DNA of 64,000 nt, from positions 1 through 64,000 of the forward strand of contig NZ_JAAGOA010000011.1 in assembly GCF_010550675.1 (NCBI RefSeq), given 5' to 3'. The position numbers and the translations under genes were made by a program. This stretch comes from Phytoactinopolyspora halotolerans (GTDB lineage Bacteria > Actinomycetota > Actinomycetes > Jiangellales > Jiangellaceae). Shown one piece after another: positions 1 through 9,326 of this stretch (the stretch's first letter is position 1; each line of letters begins with the position of its first letter). The notes under the pieces were generated by a model. The model was not told where the DNA came from and did no database searches. It worked only from the letters and a program-made list of their open reading frames with translations.

Positions 1-394
1 ACACCGGCAAGAAGAACGCCGAACGCAACGCCGCCTGCCGGGCCACCAGCTTGGACTGCAACACCGCCGCCAACACGAACGGCACCGGAACCAACACCAA
101 CAACGTCCCCGCCGTATACAACGCCGTATTCCGCAACGCAGTGAAGAACGTGCTATCAGAGAACAACCGGCGATAATTACTGAACCCGCTCCACTCACTG
201 ACACCAATACCCTCGATGTCCTGGAAACTCAGCACCACGGCATAACCCACCGCATAAACCCGGAACACCCCGAACAACACCAAAAACGGCAACATGAACA
301 CCAACGCCACCACCCACCGGCGATGGAAAAACGGCGTCTTGGGGCGCTTCGGACGATTGTGCTGCAGAGCTTGCTGCGTCGTGATTGTCGACAT
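1..394 (-). CDS. Carbohydrate ABC transporter permease (3' end outside window)
   Basis: The first 131 codons of a binding-protein-dependent sugar permease are visible, read leftward from an ATG at 394. A short basic N-terminus (HNRPKRPKTPFFHRR) is followed by a first membrane helix (VVALVFMLPFLVLFGVF). A periplasmic stretch with the family-typical 'FSNYRRLFSDSTFFTALRNT' and a second hydrophobic span come next. This is the usual start of a MalF/UgpA-type subunit. The gene begins 11 bases after the stop of the binding-protein gene, so the two form one operon. Codon use is odd: 14 of 17 leucines are TTG, unlike nearby genes. The end of the gene and the partner permease lie outside the window. 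The family is clear and the substrate unknown. Confidence 0.88.
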   Translation of the reverse strand, partial: MSTITTQQALQHNRPKRPKTPFFHRRWVVALVFMLPFLVLFGVFRVYAVGYAVVLSFQDIEGIGVSEWSGFSNYRRLFSDSTFFTALRNTALYTAGTLLVLVPVPFVLAAVLQSKLVARQAALRSAFFLPV

Positions 395-405
395 CGTGTG
401 CTCGC

Positions 406-1803
406 TTATTCGTCGATCGACCGTACCGAATCGGTGGCGCGCTCCAGCGCTTCCTGGGGATCGGCTCCCTCTTCGATCACCTCGTACGCGACGTTCTCGC
501 CGAGCTCGGTTGTCGCCTCCGGGTAGCGCGGGCCGGTGTACTCAGGCGCCAGCCGGTCGAACATGTCCAGCAGGTTTGTCATGACCGGCTCGTTGTTGAA
601 CCACGGGTCGGGCTCGGTCAGTGCCGGGTCGTCGTAGACGTCGTTGCGGAACGGGTCGAATCCGAGGTCGGTCCACAGCGCGACCTGCGCCTCCTCGGTG
701 AGCTTCGCGAACCCCAGGAACTGCTTCGCCGCGTCGAGCTTGTCCTCATCGATCTGCGTGGTGATCGCCGTGCCGGTGCCACCGCCCATCGTGCTGATGT
801 TCCCCCCGGGCTCGAACTCCGGCAGCGGACGGACCAGGATGTCGCCCTCGGTGTCCGGCATGAAGTCCTTGAAGCGGATCATGTACCACTGCGGCATCCA
901 CACCGAGGCGTATTCACCGTTGTTGAACGCCTCGTAATAGGTGGGTTCGTGGTTCTCACCGCCCGGCGTGGGTTCGGCGATGCCGTGCTCGTGCACCATG
1001 TCGGAGATCAACTGAACAGCCTCGACGTTCTGGGGGCTGTCCAGGATCAGCTCGTTGTTCTCGTCGTAGACACCGCCGCCGTTCTGCTTCATCAATCCCA
1101 GCAGCGTGCTGGCGGACGCCGGCTCCACCGAGGTCATCATCGCGTCCGTGTTCTCCACCACCTGCTTGCCGGCCTCGATGTAGTCGTCCCAGGTGACGAT
1201 CTCATCGGCGTCGACGCCGGCCTCGTCGAGAACGGCCTTGTTGTAGTACATGACATACGTGCCGAGGTGGTAGTCGATCCCGTACTCCACGCCATCGGAC
1301 TGGTAGGGCGCGAGTCGCTCCTCCACCAGCTGATCGCGATGTTCGTCCACGACGTCGGTGAGCGGATGCAGCTGCACGTCACCGCGGACGAAGGTGCCGA
1401 ACCTGCCGATCTCGATATCCACGATGTCCGGCGCGCCGGCACCGGACTGCAGCGCGACCAGCAGCCGGTCGTGCATCTCCCCGAAATCGGCGATGGATGA
1501 GTTGATGACGATGTTGTAATCCGAGTTCTCCGCGTTGAACTCCTCCGCCCGCTCCTTCATGAAGTCGGCATGGGCGTCGACGAAGGTCCAGAACTCGAGC
1601 TCGATCTCCTCACCCTCATGCTCCGGGTCGGCCTCCATCGTGTCTTGTTCGCCTCCGCCGTCTTCGAGATCGGAGACGCTTCCGCCGCTGTCACATGCCG
1701 CGGCCAGCGTCGCCGTCGCGGTGAGGATGCCCAGCAAGGAGAGCTTCATCCTGCGTCGATGATTGGCGGTTCGGGTGAGCTGTGTTCCGGTACGTGTGGT
1801 CAT
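406..1803 (-). CDS. Sugar-binding lipoprotein of a CUT1-type ABC importer
   Basis: Extracellular solute-binding protein, 465 aa. The start at 1803 was chosen because AAGGG lies just upstream and it gives a lipoprotein signal: hydrophobic segment KLSLLGILTATATLAAAC with lipobox Cys37. The mature protein begins with an acidic linker and then 'ELEFWTFVDAHADFMKERAEEFNAE', the typical opening of family 1 sugar-binding proteins. The neighbours are a permease 11 bases downstream and a secreted double esterase upstream. The import substrate is therefore probably an oligosaccharide released by that esterase and other exoenzymes. No ATPase gene is present. The sugar cannot be named from the sequence. 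Confidence 0.9.
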   Translation of the reverse strand: MTTRTGTQLTRTANHRRRMKLSLLGILTATATLAAACDSGGSVSDLEDGGGEQDTMEADPEHEGEEIELEFWTFVDAHADFMKERAEEFNAENSDYNIVINSSIADFGEMHDRLLVALQSGAGAPDIVDIEIGRFGTFVRGDVQLHPLTDVVDEHRDQLVEERLAPYQSDGVEYGIDYHLGTYVMYYNKAVLDEAGVDADEIVTWDDYIEAGKQVVENTDAMMTSVEPASASTLLGLMKQNGGGVYDENNELILDSPQNVEAVQLISDMVHEHGIAEPTPGGENHEPTYYEAFNNGEYASVWMPQWYMIRFKDFMPDTEGDILVRPLPEFEPGGNISTMGGGTGTAITTQIDEDKLDAAKQFLGFAKLTEEAQVALWTDLGFDPFRNDVYDDPALTEPDPWFNNEPVMTNLLDMFDRLAPEYTGPRYPEATTELGENVAYEVIEEGADPQEALERATDSVRSIDE

Positions 1804-1930
1804 CGCCTTTGAATCCCTTCGTCTGTGGCGCATGCGCGGAGCATGCAGATAGTGGGTCAATGAGTAGTGGCCTTCGGAGTGGTCGTCGGCCCGGAGATCT
1901 CCAGACCGACGACCGTCCGCGTCGCCGGTG

Positions 1931-4132
1931 CTAGCCCTGCTTGAACAGAAGCGGAGCGAAGTCGACGAGGTTCTTCTGCCACACATCCCAGCCGTGCGGG
2001 CCAGGAGTCGGACCGTCGAACTCGTACTCGATTCCGAGTTGGTCCATGGTCTCCAGCGAGGTCATGAACCCCGGATACACGAAGTCCGTGACATCGCCGA
2101 CGTACAGCTTCAACAGGGTGGTGCCGTCGTTGATGGCGTCCGCGTCGACCCCTTCAGCGCTGCCGAAACCGGCTGAGAACACTCCGATGTACGCGAACTC
2201 GCCTGGATGCGACTTGAGCACGCCGTACGTCTGTCCACCGCCCATCGAGAGTCCGGCAAGGGCTCGCCGCGACGGGTCGTCGGAGACGTTGTAGTTCTCG
2301 TGTGTCGCCGGAACGATGTTGTCGAGTAGCTCGGCGGTGAAATTCGAGACGTTGCCGTTGCTCATCACGACCACCATCGGCTCGAGGTTTCCATCGAGGA
2401 AGTGGTTGTCGAGGATCTGCTTGGCACGTCCCATCTCGATCCAATCGGTGTAGTTCTGGCCGCCGCCGTGCTGCAGGAAGAAGACCGGGTAGGGCTCGTC
2501 GCGTCCGGGATCGTAGCCGGGCGGGGTCCACACGTAGGAGGTGCGCTCCCCGCCGGCGACGGAGCTGTGATAGGTCATCTCGTGCACGTCGCCACCCTGA
2601 CCGTCGGGAACGTCGGTGAGCATGCGCGCCGATTCGCCAGGTACGAGGAAGGTGCTCCATGTCGGCTCCGACGTGATGCTCGTCGGATTCCCCGTGTCCT
2701 TGACCGCTTGCATGTCAACGATGAGGCGGTAGTGGTAGAAACCCGGTTCGAGCGGGCCCATGGTGCCACGCCACCGGTCACCCGCGCGGGACAACTCCAC
2801 GCGAGTCCAGCTTCCTCCCGGCGCCCAGTTGCCCCATACGGTGACGTGCTCGGCGTCGGCGAACTCGGTAGTGGTCTCGAATGTGACGAACGTGTTGCCT
2901 TCGGCGTCCTCGCTGAGCCACGGTGTCGGGGTCGTGCCGGCCGGGGGAGTGGTGAACTCACTGTCCAGCGGCAGATGACCGGGGCTGGGGCCGTGGTCCG
3001 GCACCTCCCGGAACAGCCGTTGTGCGAAGTCGATCAGGTTCTCCTGCCACGCATCCCAGTTGTGACCGGCGTCCGGGTTGACCCCATCGAACTCGTACTC
3101 GACCCCGGCCTCGTCGAGCTCGTTCATGAGCCGGTAGTTCGCGTTGTACGCGAGATCGGTGACGTTGCCGGTGTACAGGCGGAGCAGTGTGGTGCCCTGG
3201 TTGATCGCGTTAGCGTTAACATCGCTGGCGTCGCCGAAGCCCGCGAACGAGCCCACGTAGGCGAACCTGCCAGGGCGATCGAAGAGGGTGCTCAGGGTCT
3301 GGTAGCCACCCATGGACAAGCCGGCGAGCGCCTGCTGGGAAGGCTTGTGAGAGATGTTGTACTCGTGGCGGGCCGCCCGCATGATGTTCTGGAACAGTTC
3401 CTTCTGGAAATCCTGCACGTTGCCGTTGCCCATCACCACGACCATGGGCTCCATGTCACCGCGGATCGTGAGATTGTCGAAGATCTGCTGTGCTCGCCCG
3501 ACCTCGACCCAGTCGCGGTAGCTTTGACCACCGCCGTGCTGCAGATAGAGCACCGGGTAGGGCTCCTTGCGGGCGGGATCGTAACCCGGCGGAGTCCACA
3601 CCAATGCGGACCGCGTCTCGCGCGCGCCCTTGCTCCGGTAGGTCATGGTCTCGACTGTGCCGCCTTGGCCGTCCGGAACGTCGGCCAGAAGCTCCGCGGA
3701 GTCACCGGCGATCAAGAATGTGCTCCACTCCGGCTCGGACTCCACGGTCGTGGGGTTGGTCGGATCCTTGAAGGTCTTCGTGTCGTCTGCTGTGATCTGG
3801 TAGTAGTACAGGCCTGGCTCGAGCGGGCCGATCACCGCCGTCCACGCGCCACCCCGTCGCGCGAGCCCCAGTTCCGCCCAGTTGGATCCCGGGCCGAAAT
3901 TCCCCTCGGCGACGACCTGCGATGCGTCTCCGACAGTGTCCTGGACATAATCCGCGGGAACGCTGAATGTCGCGAAGCCGTCATCACTCACGCTGAGCCA
4001 TGGCGTATCCGCCGCAGCCGGCCGCACTGCGATCAAGGTCGCGGCGATCACCAAGGCGGTGACGAAGAACGCTGCGACGCGCCGGTGCACAGCCGGCCGG
4101 CGTAATGGTCTTTGACGAGATGCGATCACCAT
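1931..4132 (-). CDS. Secreted tandem-duplicated CE1-type esterase
   Basis: A 733-aa exported protein made of two similar halves. Each half has an N-terminal E-set/CBM48-like beta module (WLSVSDDG...FATFSVPADY; WLSEDAEGN...FVTFETTTEF) and an esterase-D/feruloyl-esterase type alpha/beta hydrolase. Both halves keep the nucleophile elbow (GLSMGGYQT and GLSMGGGQT) and a histidine near the end (GHNWDAWQ and PHGWDVWQ), so both are probably active. A Sec signal (VAAFFVTALVIAATLIAVRPAAA) is at the start. ATG 4132 was chosen over the in-frame codon at 4174 because GGAGA sits 8-9 bases before it, inside the longer version. The role is probably deacylation of plant polysaccharide (acetyl or feruloyl esters). 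It lies between the LacI gene and the transporter genes. Confidence 0.85.
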   Translation of the reverse strand: MVIASRQRPLRRPAVHRRVAAFFVTALVIAATLIAVRPAAADTPWLSVSDDGFATFSVPADYVQDTVGDASQVVAEGNFGPGSNWAELGLARRGGAWTAVIGPLEPGLYYYQITADDTKTFKDPTNPTTVESEPEWSTFLIAGDSAELLADVPDGQGGTVETMTYRSKGARETRSALVWTPPGYDPARKEPYPVLYLQHGGGQSYRDWVEVGRAQQIFDNLTIRGDMEPMVVVMGNGNVQDFQKELFQNIMRAARHEYNISHKPSQQALAGLSMGGYQTLSTLFDRPGRFAYVGSFAGFGDASDVNANAINQGTTLLRLYTGNVTDLAYNANYRLMNELDEAGVEYEFDGVNPDAGHNWDAWQENLIDFAQRLFREVPDHGPSPGHLPLDSEFTTPPAGTTPTPWLSEDAEGNTFVTFETTTEFADAEHVTVWGNWAPGGSWTRVELSRAGDRWRGTMGPLEPGFYHYRLIVDMQAVKDTGNPTSITSEPTWSTFLVPGESARMLTDVPDGQGGDVHEMTYHSSVAGGERTSYVWTPPGYDPGRDEPYPVFFLQHGGGQNYTDWIEMGRAKQILDNHFLDGNLEPMVVVMSNGNVSNFTAELLDNIVPATHENYNVSDDPSRRALAGLSMGGGQTYGVLKSHPGEFAYIGVFSAGFGSAEGVDADAINDGTTLLKLYVGDVTDFVYPGFMTSLETMDQLGIEYEFDGPTPGPHGWDVWQKNLVDFAPLLFKQG

Positions 4133-4332
4133 TGACTTCTCTCCTTCTTCGTCCACCGTCGCGCGGCTGAACACGCCGTGCGCGGTGGGTACTTCTCGCC
4201 GAGAGAACAGTTCCCGGGCGAGCGGAACCGATCGGAGTGCCCGCGATGTTCAGGTGGTCCTTTCCATATCGGCTATGCAGGTCGTGTCGCGGGCGCGGTC
4301 GAGCTTTGGTGCGGCATTGCGGTTGTATTGCG

Positions 4333-5343
4333 TTACCTGCCCGGAGGTGCGGTTGAATCGCGAACCACGAGCTCGGTTGGAACGAATCGCTGCAGCGGTT
4401 GCTCGGCGGATCCGGCGACCAGCTCCTGTAGCAAGCGGGCCGCCTCGTATCCAAGTTGGTGCATGGATTGATCGATGGTGGTCAACGCCGGTTGTGCCAG
4501 CGCTGACTCCGGGATGTTGTCGAAGCCGACGACCGAGAGGTCGCCGGGGACGTCAAGGCCGAGGTCCCCGGCGACCTCGAGGACCTTCAACGCCATTCCG
4601 TCGCTTGCCGTGAAGATCGCCGTGGGACGGTCGTCCGAGTCGAGGAGCGTACGGGCTGGTGCAATCGCCGTCTCGGGGTGGAAGTCGCCTCTGCCGATGA
4701 GTGTCGGGTCGACGGTCAGACCCGCGTCGGCGAGGGCCGCGCGATAGCCTTCCTCGCGTGCCCAGGCCGCTGCGAGGCTCGATCGGCCGCCGATGAAGCC
4801 GATGCGGCGATGTCCGAGGGTCAGCAAGTGATTCACCGCGGTGACCGCGCCGGCGAGGTTGTCGGCGGCGACCGACGGCATGGTCGAATCACGTACTGGG
4901 TCGATGGCGACGACAGGCGTCCTGCTCTTGACCTCGGTCCACGGCGTGACCACGATGCACCCGTCGGTGAGTGTCCCCGACAAGCGGGTGAGATTCCGCT
5001 GTTCCCAGCCATGTGAGCGTGTTCCGTATGTGTCGCTGTTGGCGTAGACGATCAAGTCCAGGCCGGTACCGCTGAGCGCCTCCATGACGCCCTTGAGGAC
5101 CTCGGCGGTATACGACTCGAAACTGTGGGTGACCAGCCCGAAGACGTTGGTACGGTTCCGCCGAAGGCTCGTCGCGACCAGGCTCGACTCGTAGCCCAGC
5201 TCCTCGATGGCGGCGCGGACCTGCTCCACCGTGCGGGAGCTGACGCCGTAGTGACCGTTAACAACCCGGGACACGGTGGCGATGGAGACGCCGGCCGATC
5301 GTGCGACGTCGCGCACCGTCACCGGACCTCGGACTTCGGTCAT
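4333..5343 (-). CDS. LacI-family transcriptional regulator (cluster A)
   Basis: A 336-aa repressor. The N-terminal LacI helix-turn-helix and hinge read 'VTVRDVARSAGVSIATVSRVVNGHYGVSSRTVEQVRAAIEELGYESS'. A periplasmic-binding-protein-like sensor domain follows, with 'GLVTHSFESYTAEVLKGV', 'GHRRIGFIGG' and 'SVVGFDNIPESALAQPALTTIDQ'. It is the first gene upstream of the esterase, binding protein and permease genes on the same strand, with a 200-base gap. It probably controls those genes and itself. Operator-like palindromes lie directly upstream of its start. The inducer is unknown. Confidence 0.92.
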   Translation of the reverse strand: MTEVRGPVTVRDVARSAGVSIATVSRVVNGHYGVSSRTVEQVRAAIEELGYESSLVATSLRRNRTNVFGLVTHSFESYTAEVLKGVMEALSGTGLDLIVYANSDTYGTRSHGWEQRNLTRLSGTLTDGCIVVTPWTEVKSRTPVVAIDPVRDSTMPSVAADNLAGAVTAVNHLLTLGHRRIGFIGGRSSLAAAWAREEGYRAALADAGLTVDPTLIGRGDFHPETAIAPARTLLDSDDRPTAIFTASDGMALKVLEVAGDLGLDVPGDLSVVGFDNIPESALAQPALTTIDQSMHQLGYEAARLLQELVAGSAEQPLQRFVPTELVVRDSTAPPGR

Positions 5344-5357
5344 GTCACCACCCGTAT

Positions 5358-5418
5358 GTAAACGTTACCGATTACGTTTTCATTGGATTTAACGTTCAAC
5401 GTAGTGGGTAGCGTTTAC
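5358..5418. promoter_or_regulatory. LacI-type operator pair upstream of the cluster A regulator
   Basis: Two CG-centred near-palindromes, GTAAACGTTAC (5358-5368) and GTAGCGTTTAC (5408-5418), are inverted-orientation variants of one site with centres 50 bp apart. Further CG-centred AT-rich words (ATTACGTTTTC at 5371, TAACGTTCAAC at 5390) lie between them. The interval is AT-rich against a GC-rich background and sits 15-75 bases before the LacI start. This fits autoregulation by a LacI-family protein, possibly with looping. Confidence 0.6.
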
Positions 5419-5521
5419 ATCGGTCAAGACCCTGCGGGGAATCAGCACGCCTGTGCTGGCCATGCTGGTCCGTCGCTCCGTCCTGGTACGACGGTGGCCG
5501 CAGATCGACGTCCCTCAGAAC

Positions 5522-7165
5522 CTATCCGAGGGAGGCTTCGTAGGCCTCCTGGTGGAGCTCGAGGTAGCGTTCCAGGCCTAGTCCGTCGAGGTTCTGCAGG
5601 TAGCTCTCCCACTCTGCGTCGCTGTCGATGTCGTTGTCTCCGGTGATGAACTGCAGACTGGACTGGTTGACGAAGTCTTCGATATTCGTCTGCAAAGTGG
5701 CCAGTTCGCTGCTGACGTCAGGATCGAACCAGACGTTCCAGTACGGGTAGACCTGGTCCTCTGCCTCCTTGCCCTCGTACAGCTTCGTGGCCTCGAAGAG
5801 GCGACGTTCGAAACCGTCAGCCGTGTACACGTCCGTGTCGGCAACCTGCGAGTTGCGGAATTCCTCCGTGTCGTTGTACTGAGCCATCGGCCCCCATCCA
5901 CCGGCTTCATTCGGCTCATCCGGATCCGGCGGAATGTACCTGAACGTCGGCTCCAGGCTTTCGTCGAGAGCGACCTCGCCCTCGGCTGCCGGCTCCCAGC
6001 CGATGCCTTCCTGGCCGAACTGCGCGAGAATGTGGCCTTCCTCGCTGAACATGTAGTCGAGGAGCTCGATCGCGGCGACTTGGGTTTCCTCGCTGGCCTC
6101 GCTCGTGATCACGAATGTCGCGCCGGCGATGCTGGGCAGGTTGTACGCCGCGTACTGTGCTCCGTCAGGGCCGGTCAGCGGTGGAACGGGGTCGTAGTCC
6201 TTGTCGCGGCCGTCCTCCTGATTGAGGGTGACGACGAGGCCGGGATGCTGCACGGTGGCGGCGCCGACGATGGGCGCGTCGGCGTTGTCGCCCTTGGCCA
6301 GGAGCGCGTCCCGGTTGTCGGTGAACGCGCCGGGGTCGATGAGGCCCTCGTCGAAGAGGGACGCGAGGTAGCGTAGCCCTTCCCGCCAGCCTTCCTGGCT
6401 AGCCTGCAGCTGTACGGAGCCGTCGTTGAGAGCGAGGGTCGACGAGTAGACGTCGGACGCCTGCGGGTTGTACAGGAATGCGTTCATGAAGTAGGGCAGC
6501 ACGAGGTCCGACGTGCTGCCGGAGAGTGGGATCTCGTCGGCCTTGCCGTTGCCGTTGGGGTCCTCCGTCTTGAACGCCCGCAGCACATCGCGCATCTCTT
6601 CGGTCGTGGTCGGAACGTCCAGGCCGAGCTCGTCGAGCCAGTCGGATCTCATCCACAGCTTGGCGTTGTACGAGCAGTGGTAGCAGTCGTTCCACTGAGG
6701 CAAGCCGTAAATGCTGCCGTCCGGAGCCGTGGCGAGCTGCTCGAGCTCAGGTGTCCGCTCGAACTCCGCGGTGATGTTCGGGGCGTGTTCGGCGATCAGG
6801 TCGTTGAGCGGCACGATCACGCCTTGCTGGCCGAGCCGCTGCAACTCGGTCTTGGAGAACTGATCGACCCATGGGACCAGCATGTAGACATCCGGCAGGT
6901 CGCCGCTGGCGAGGGAGATCTGCCGTTTCTCTCTCGCCGCGTTGCCGTCGTATGTAGTGGTCTCGAACGATAACTCGACGTCTAATGTCTCCTCCACATG
7001 CTGGGTGAACCAGGCATCCTCTAGATCTCCGTTGGCTCCTTCAGGCGCGAATATCGTTATGGTGCCGTCGTCGGACCCTGCGCCGTCGCCGGAGCAGGCG
7101 GCCGGTAGGACGCCGACGAGCAGTGCGGCGAGTGCGACGATCGGTCTTCTGATGGTCGGGATCAT
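5522..7165 (-). CDS. Binding lipoprotein of the cluster B (fucose) ABC importer
   Basis: A 547-aa extracellular solute-binding protein with lipobox LPAAC at the end of a short signal (IVALAALLVGVLPAAC). At about 540 residues it belongs to the long LipO/YtcQ-like binding proteins that pair with LplB/LplC-type permeases, which is what lies upstream. GAGGTG sits 7 bases before the ATG. It is the last gene of the minus-strand run fuconate dehydratase - permease - permease - binding protein. The likely cargo is a fucose-containing oligosaccharide. This is inferred from the adjacent intracellular fucosidase and fuconate dehydratase genes, not from the binding-site sequence. Confidence 0.9.
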   Translation of the reverse strand: MIPTIRRPIVALAALLVGVLPAACSGDGAGSDDGTITIFAPEGANGDLEDAWFTQHVEETLDVELSFETTTYDGNAAREKRQISLASGDLPDVYMLVPWVDQFSKTELQRLGQQGVIVPLNDLIAEHAPNITAEFERTPELEQLATAPDGSIYGLPQWNDCYHCSYNAKLWMRSDWLDELGLDVPTTTEEMRDVLRAFKTEDPNGNGKADEIPLSGSTSDLVLPYFMNAFLYNPQASDVYSSTLALNDGSVQLQASQEGWREGLRYLASLFDEGLIDPGAFTDNRDALLAKGDNADAPIVGAATVQHPGLVVTLNQEDGRDKDYDPVPPLTGPDGAQYAAYNLPSIAGATFVITSEASEETQVAAIELLDYMFSEEGHILAQFGQEGIGWEPAAEGEVALDESLEPTFRYIPPDPDEPNEAGGWGPMAQYNDTEEFRNSQVADTDVYTADGFERRLFEATKLYEGKEAEDQVYPYWNVWFDPDVSSELATLQTNIEDFVNQSSLQFITGDNDIDSDAEWESYLQNLDGLGLERYLELHQEAYEASLG

Positions 7166-7247
7166 GGTGGCACCTCGTTGTTCTGGACGGGACGGGGTGA
7201 GTGGTGAATCAGGGCCTCGCGTGCATGGCGAGAACCGGGTGTCGTGG

Positions 7248-8234
7248 TCAGCCCTTGATCGCGCCCATCGTCGCTCCCTTGGTGAAGTGGCGGGCGATGA
7301 AGGGATAGATGAGCAGGACCGGCACGGTGGAGATCACGATGAGTGAGTATTTAAGGAGGTCAGCCAGCTGGCGTCGTTCCATCATCGTGGTCGTGTCGGT
7401 ACCGCCTTCGGTATTCAGGATCAGGATGTTGCGCAGTACGAGCTGCAGCGGGTAGAGGTCATCGCTCTTGAGGTAGAGCAGCGCATCGAAGTACGAGTTC
7501 CACTGGTAGATCGCGTACATGAGTGCGATGACCGCAAGCATCGGCTTGGCGAGCGGGAGAACGACCGACCACAACACCCGCAGGTCGCTGGCGCCGTCGA
7601 TCTCAGCGGCCTCGAACAGCTCCTCGGGTATCGAATGCCGCAGGTAGGTCCGCGCGATGATCACCTGCCAGACACCTACGGCCTGGGGGAGGATCATCGC
7701 CCATCGGGTGTCGAGCATGCCGAGGGACTGGACCACCAGGTACGTCGGGATGACGCCGCCCGCGAACAGCATGGTGAACACGATGATGCGGGTGATGATG
7801 CCGCCGCCGACGAAGTCCCGGCGGGAGAGTGGGTAGGCGATCGCGACGGTCAGGCTGACGCTGATGAACGTGCCCACGCTCGTGTAGAAGAGCGAGTTCG
7901 CGAAACCGGTGATGACCTGGCTGTTGGACAGCGCCACTTCGTAACCGCGGATGGAGAATTCGACCGGCCACAGCGTGACCCGTCCGGACGAGACCGCGTT
8001 CGGACTGCTGAACGAGCTGGCCAGGATATGCAGTAGCGGGATCAGGACCACCGCGAGGAATGTCGACAGGAGCAGGTAGACCCCGAGCATGAACACGCGG
8101 TCGACGTTGCTCTCCCGGATCCGGCGACCGGACCGCCGGCGCCTCTTCCCCGTCGACACCATCGTCGGAGTGATCGCGCCGGAGCCGCGGGAGTTGCCGG
8201 TGCCGTCGTTCTGCACTGCGGTGGGATCGGCCAT
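7248..8234 (-). CDS. LplC/YtcP-type sugar ABC permease (cluster B)
   Basis: A 328-aa inner-membrane permease. ATG 8234 is preceded by AAAGGAGG. A polar, basic N-terminus (KRRRRSGRRIRESNVDR) leads into the first helix (VFMLGVYLLLSTFLAVVLIPLLHILASSF). The family EAA loop is visible as 'EELFEAAEIDGASDLRVLWSVVLPLAKPMLAVIALM'. It pairs with the permease encoded just upstream and with the lipoprotein encoded downstream. It needs an ATPase that is not encoded here. The family assignment is firm and the substrate is inferred to be a fucosylated oligosaccharide. Confidence 0.93.
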   Translation of the reverse strand: MADPTAVQNDGTGNSRGSGAITPTMVSTGKRRRRSGRRIRESNVDRVFMLGVYLLLSTFLAVVLIPLLHILASSFSSPNAVSSGRVTLWPVEFSIRGYEVALSNSQVITGFANSLFYTSVGTFISVSLTVAIAYPLSRRDFVGGGIITRIIVFTMLFAGGVIPTYLVVQSLGMLDTRWAMILPQAVGVWQVIIARTYLRHSIPEELFEAAEIDGASDLRVLWSVVLPLAKPMLAVIALMYAIYQWNSYFDALLYLKSDDLYPLQLVLRNILILNTEGGTDTTTMMERRQLADLLKYSLIVISTVPVLLIYPFIARHFTKGATMGAIKG

Positions 8235-8263
8235 CACGGGTCCCCTCCTTTCGTCGGTTTCGA

Positions 8264-9253
8264 TCACCACAGGCCGTGGCCGGACACGCGCTTGGCGATG
8301 AAATTGACCGCCACGAGCAGCACGAGATTGATCACCGAGTTGAACAGGCCGACTGCTGCGGCGAGGCTGAAGTCGGCGTTGAGCAGGCCGGTCTTGTAGA
8401 CGTAGGTCGGGATGATCTCCGAATGGCTCAGATTCAACGGATTCTGGAGCAGGAACGCCTTCTCGAACCCGATGGCCATGATGTTGCCGACCCCGAGAAT
8501 CAACAGGATGGCGGCCGTGGGCATGATGCCCGGGAGATCGACGTGGATGATCTTCTGTATCCGGGAGGCTCCGTCCACCTTGGCGGCTTCGTACAGTGAG
8601 GGATCGATCGCTGCGAGAGCGGCCATGTAGATCACTGCCGAATAGCCGGCGGTCTGCCAGACATCGCTCCATACGTAGATGTGCCGGAAGTAGTCCGGAT
8701 TGCCGAGGAAGTCGATCGATCCGATGCCGAACAGGCCGAGCGCGTCACTGGCGAGTCCGATGCGCGGGGAGAGGAAGAGGATCGTCATCGACACGACGAT
8801 CACGGTCGAGATGAAGTACGGCGCGAACGTCACCATCTGAACCGTCCGCTTGAACAGTCTGTGCCGTACCTCGTTGAGCGCGAGGGCCAAGATGATCGGG
8901 ATCGGGAAGGCCGCGATGACGACGTATGCCGACAGGATGAAGGTGTTGCGGACGATCCTCCAGAACGCCGGGTTCTCGACGAACGATTGGAAGTTGTCCA
9001 GGCCGACCCAGGGGCTGCCCCATATCCCGTCCACGACGTTGTAGTCCTTGAACGCGATGACGCCGTTCACCATCGGCACGTACTTGAAGATGAGGAAGTA
9101 CACGAGGGGCGCGAGGGCGAGCAGGTACAGCTGCCAATGCCGACGGATCTTGCGTATCGCCACACTCCGGCTTGATCGGTGTCCATTCGGCCGCAGTGGC
9201 TCAGACGTGGTCCCCACGTCGATGCGCGGGGTCACGGGTGCACCGGACGCCAT
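8264..9253 (-). CDS. LplB-type sugar ABC permease (cluster B)
   Basis: A 329-aa partner permease. The chosen start at 9253 has AGGAGGTG 6-7 bases upstream. The first helix is 'WQLYLLALAPLVYFLIFKYVPMVNGVIAF', followed by 'WVGLDNFQSFVENPAFWRIVRNTF', typical of LplB. The EAA-type loop is 'PSLYEAAKVDGASRIQKIIHVDLPGIMPTAAILLIL'. It ends 29 bases before the start of the second permease gene. It lies downstream of fuconate dehydratase in the same operon. Confidence 0.93.
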   Translation of the reverse strand: MASGAPVTPRIDVGTTSEPLRPNGHRSSRSVAIRKIRRHWQLYLLALAPLVYFLIFKYVPMVNGVIAFKDYNVVDGIWGSPWVGLDNFQSFVENPAFWRIVRNTFILSAYVVIAAFPIPIILALALNEVRHRLFKRTVQMVTFAPYFISTVIVVSMTILFLSPRIGLASDALGLFGIGSIDFLGNPDYFRHIYVWSDVWQTAGYSAVIYMAALAAIDPSLYEAAKVDGASRIQKIIHVDLPGIMPTAAILLILGVGNIMAIGFEKAFLLQNPLNLSHSEIIPTYVYKTGLLNADFSLAAAVGLFNSVINLVLLVAVNFIAKRVSGHGLW

Positions 9254-9326
9254 TGAAGGCACCTCCTGGAGTTTCCTCAGTGCCGCTGCGGCATGGCGAA
9301 CCGATGCCTGGCGGCGGTCCTGCGGG

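Noticed and set aside
406-1500. Long reading frames on the strand opposite real genes (e.g. 385-1500 plus, 2402-4105 plus, 32385-34892 plus)
   Set aside because: They mirror high-GC coding sequence on the other strand and show no domain, SD or codon bias of their own.
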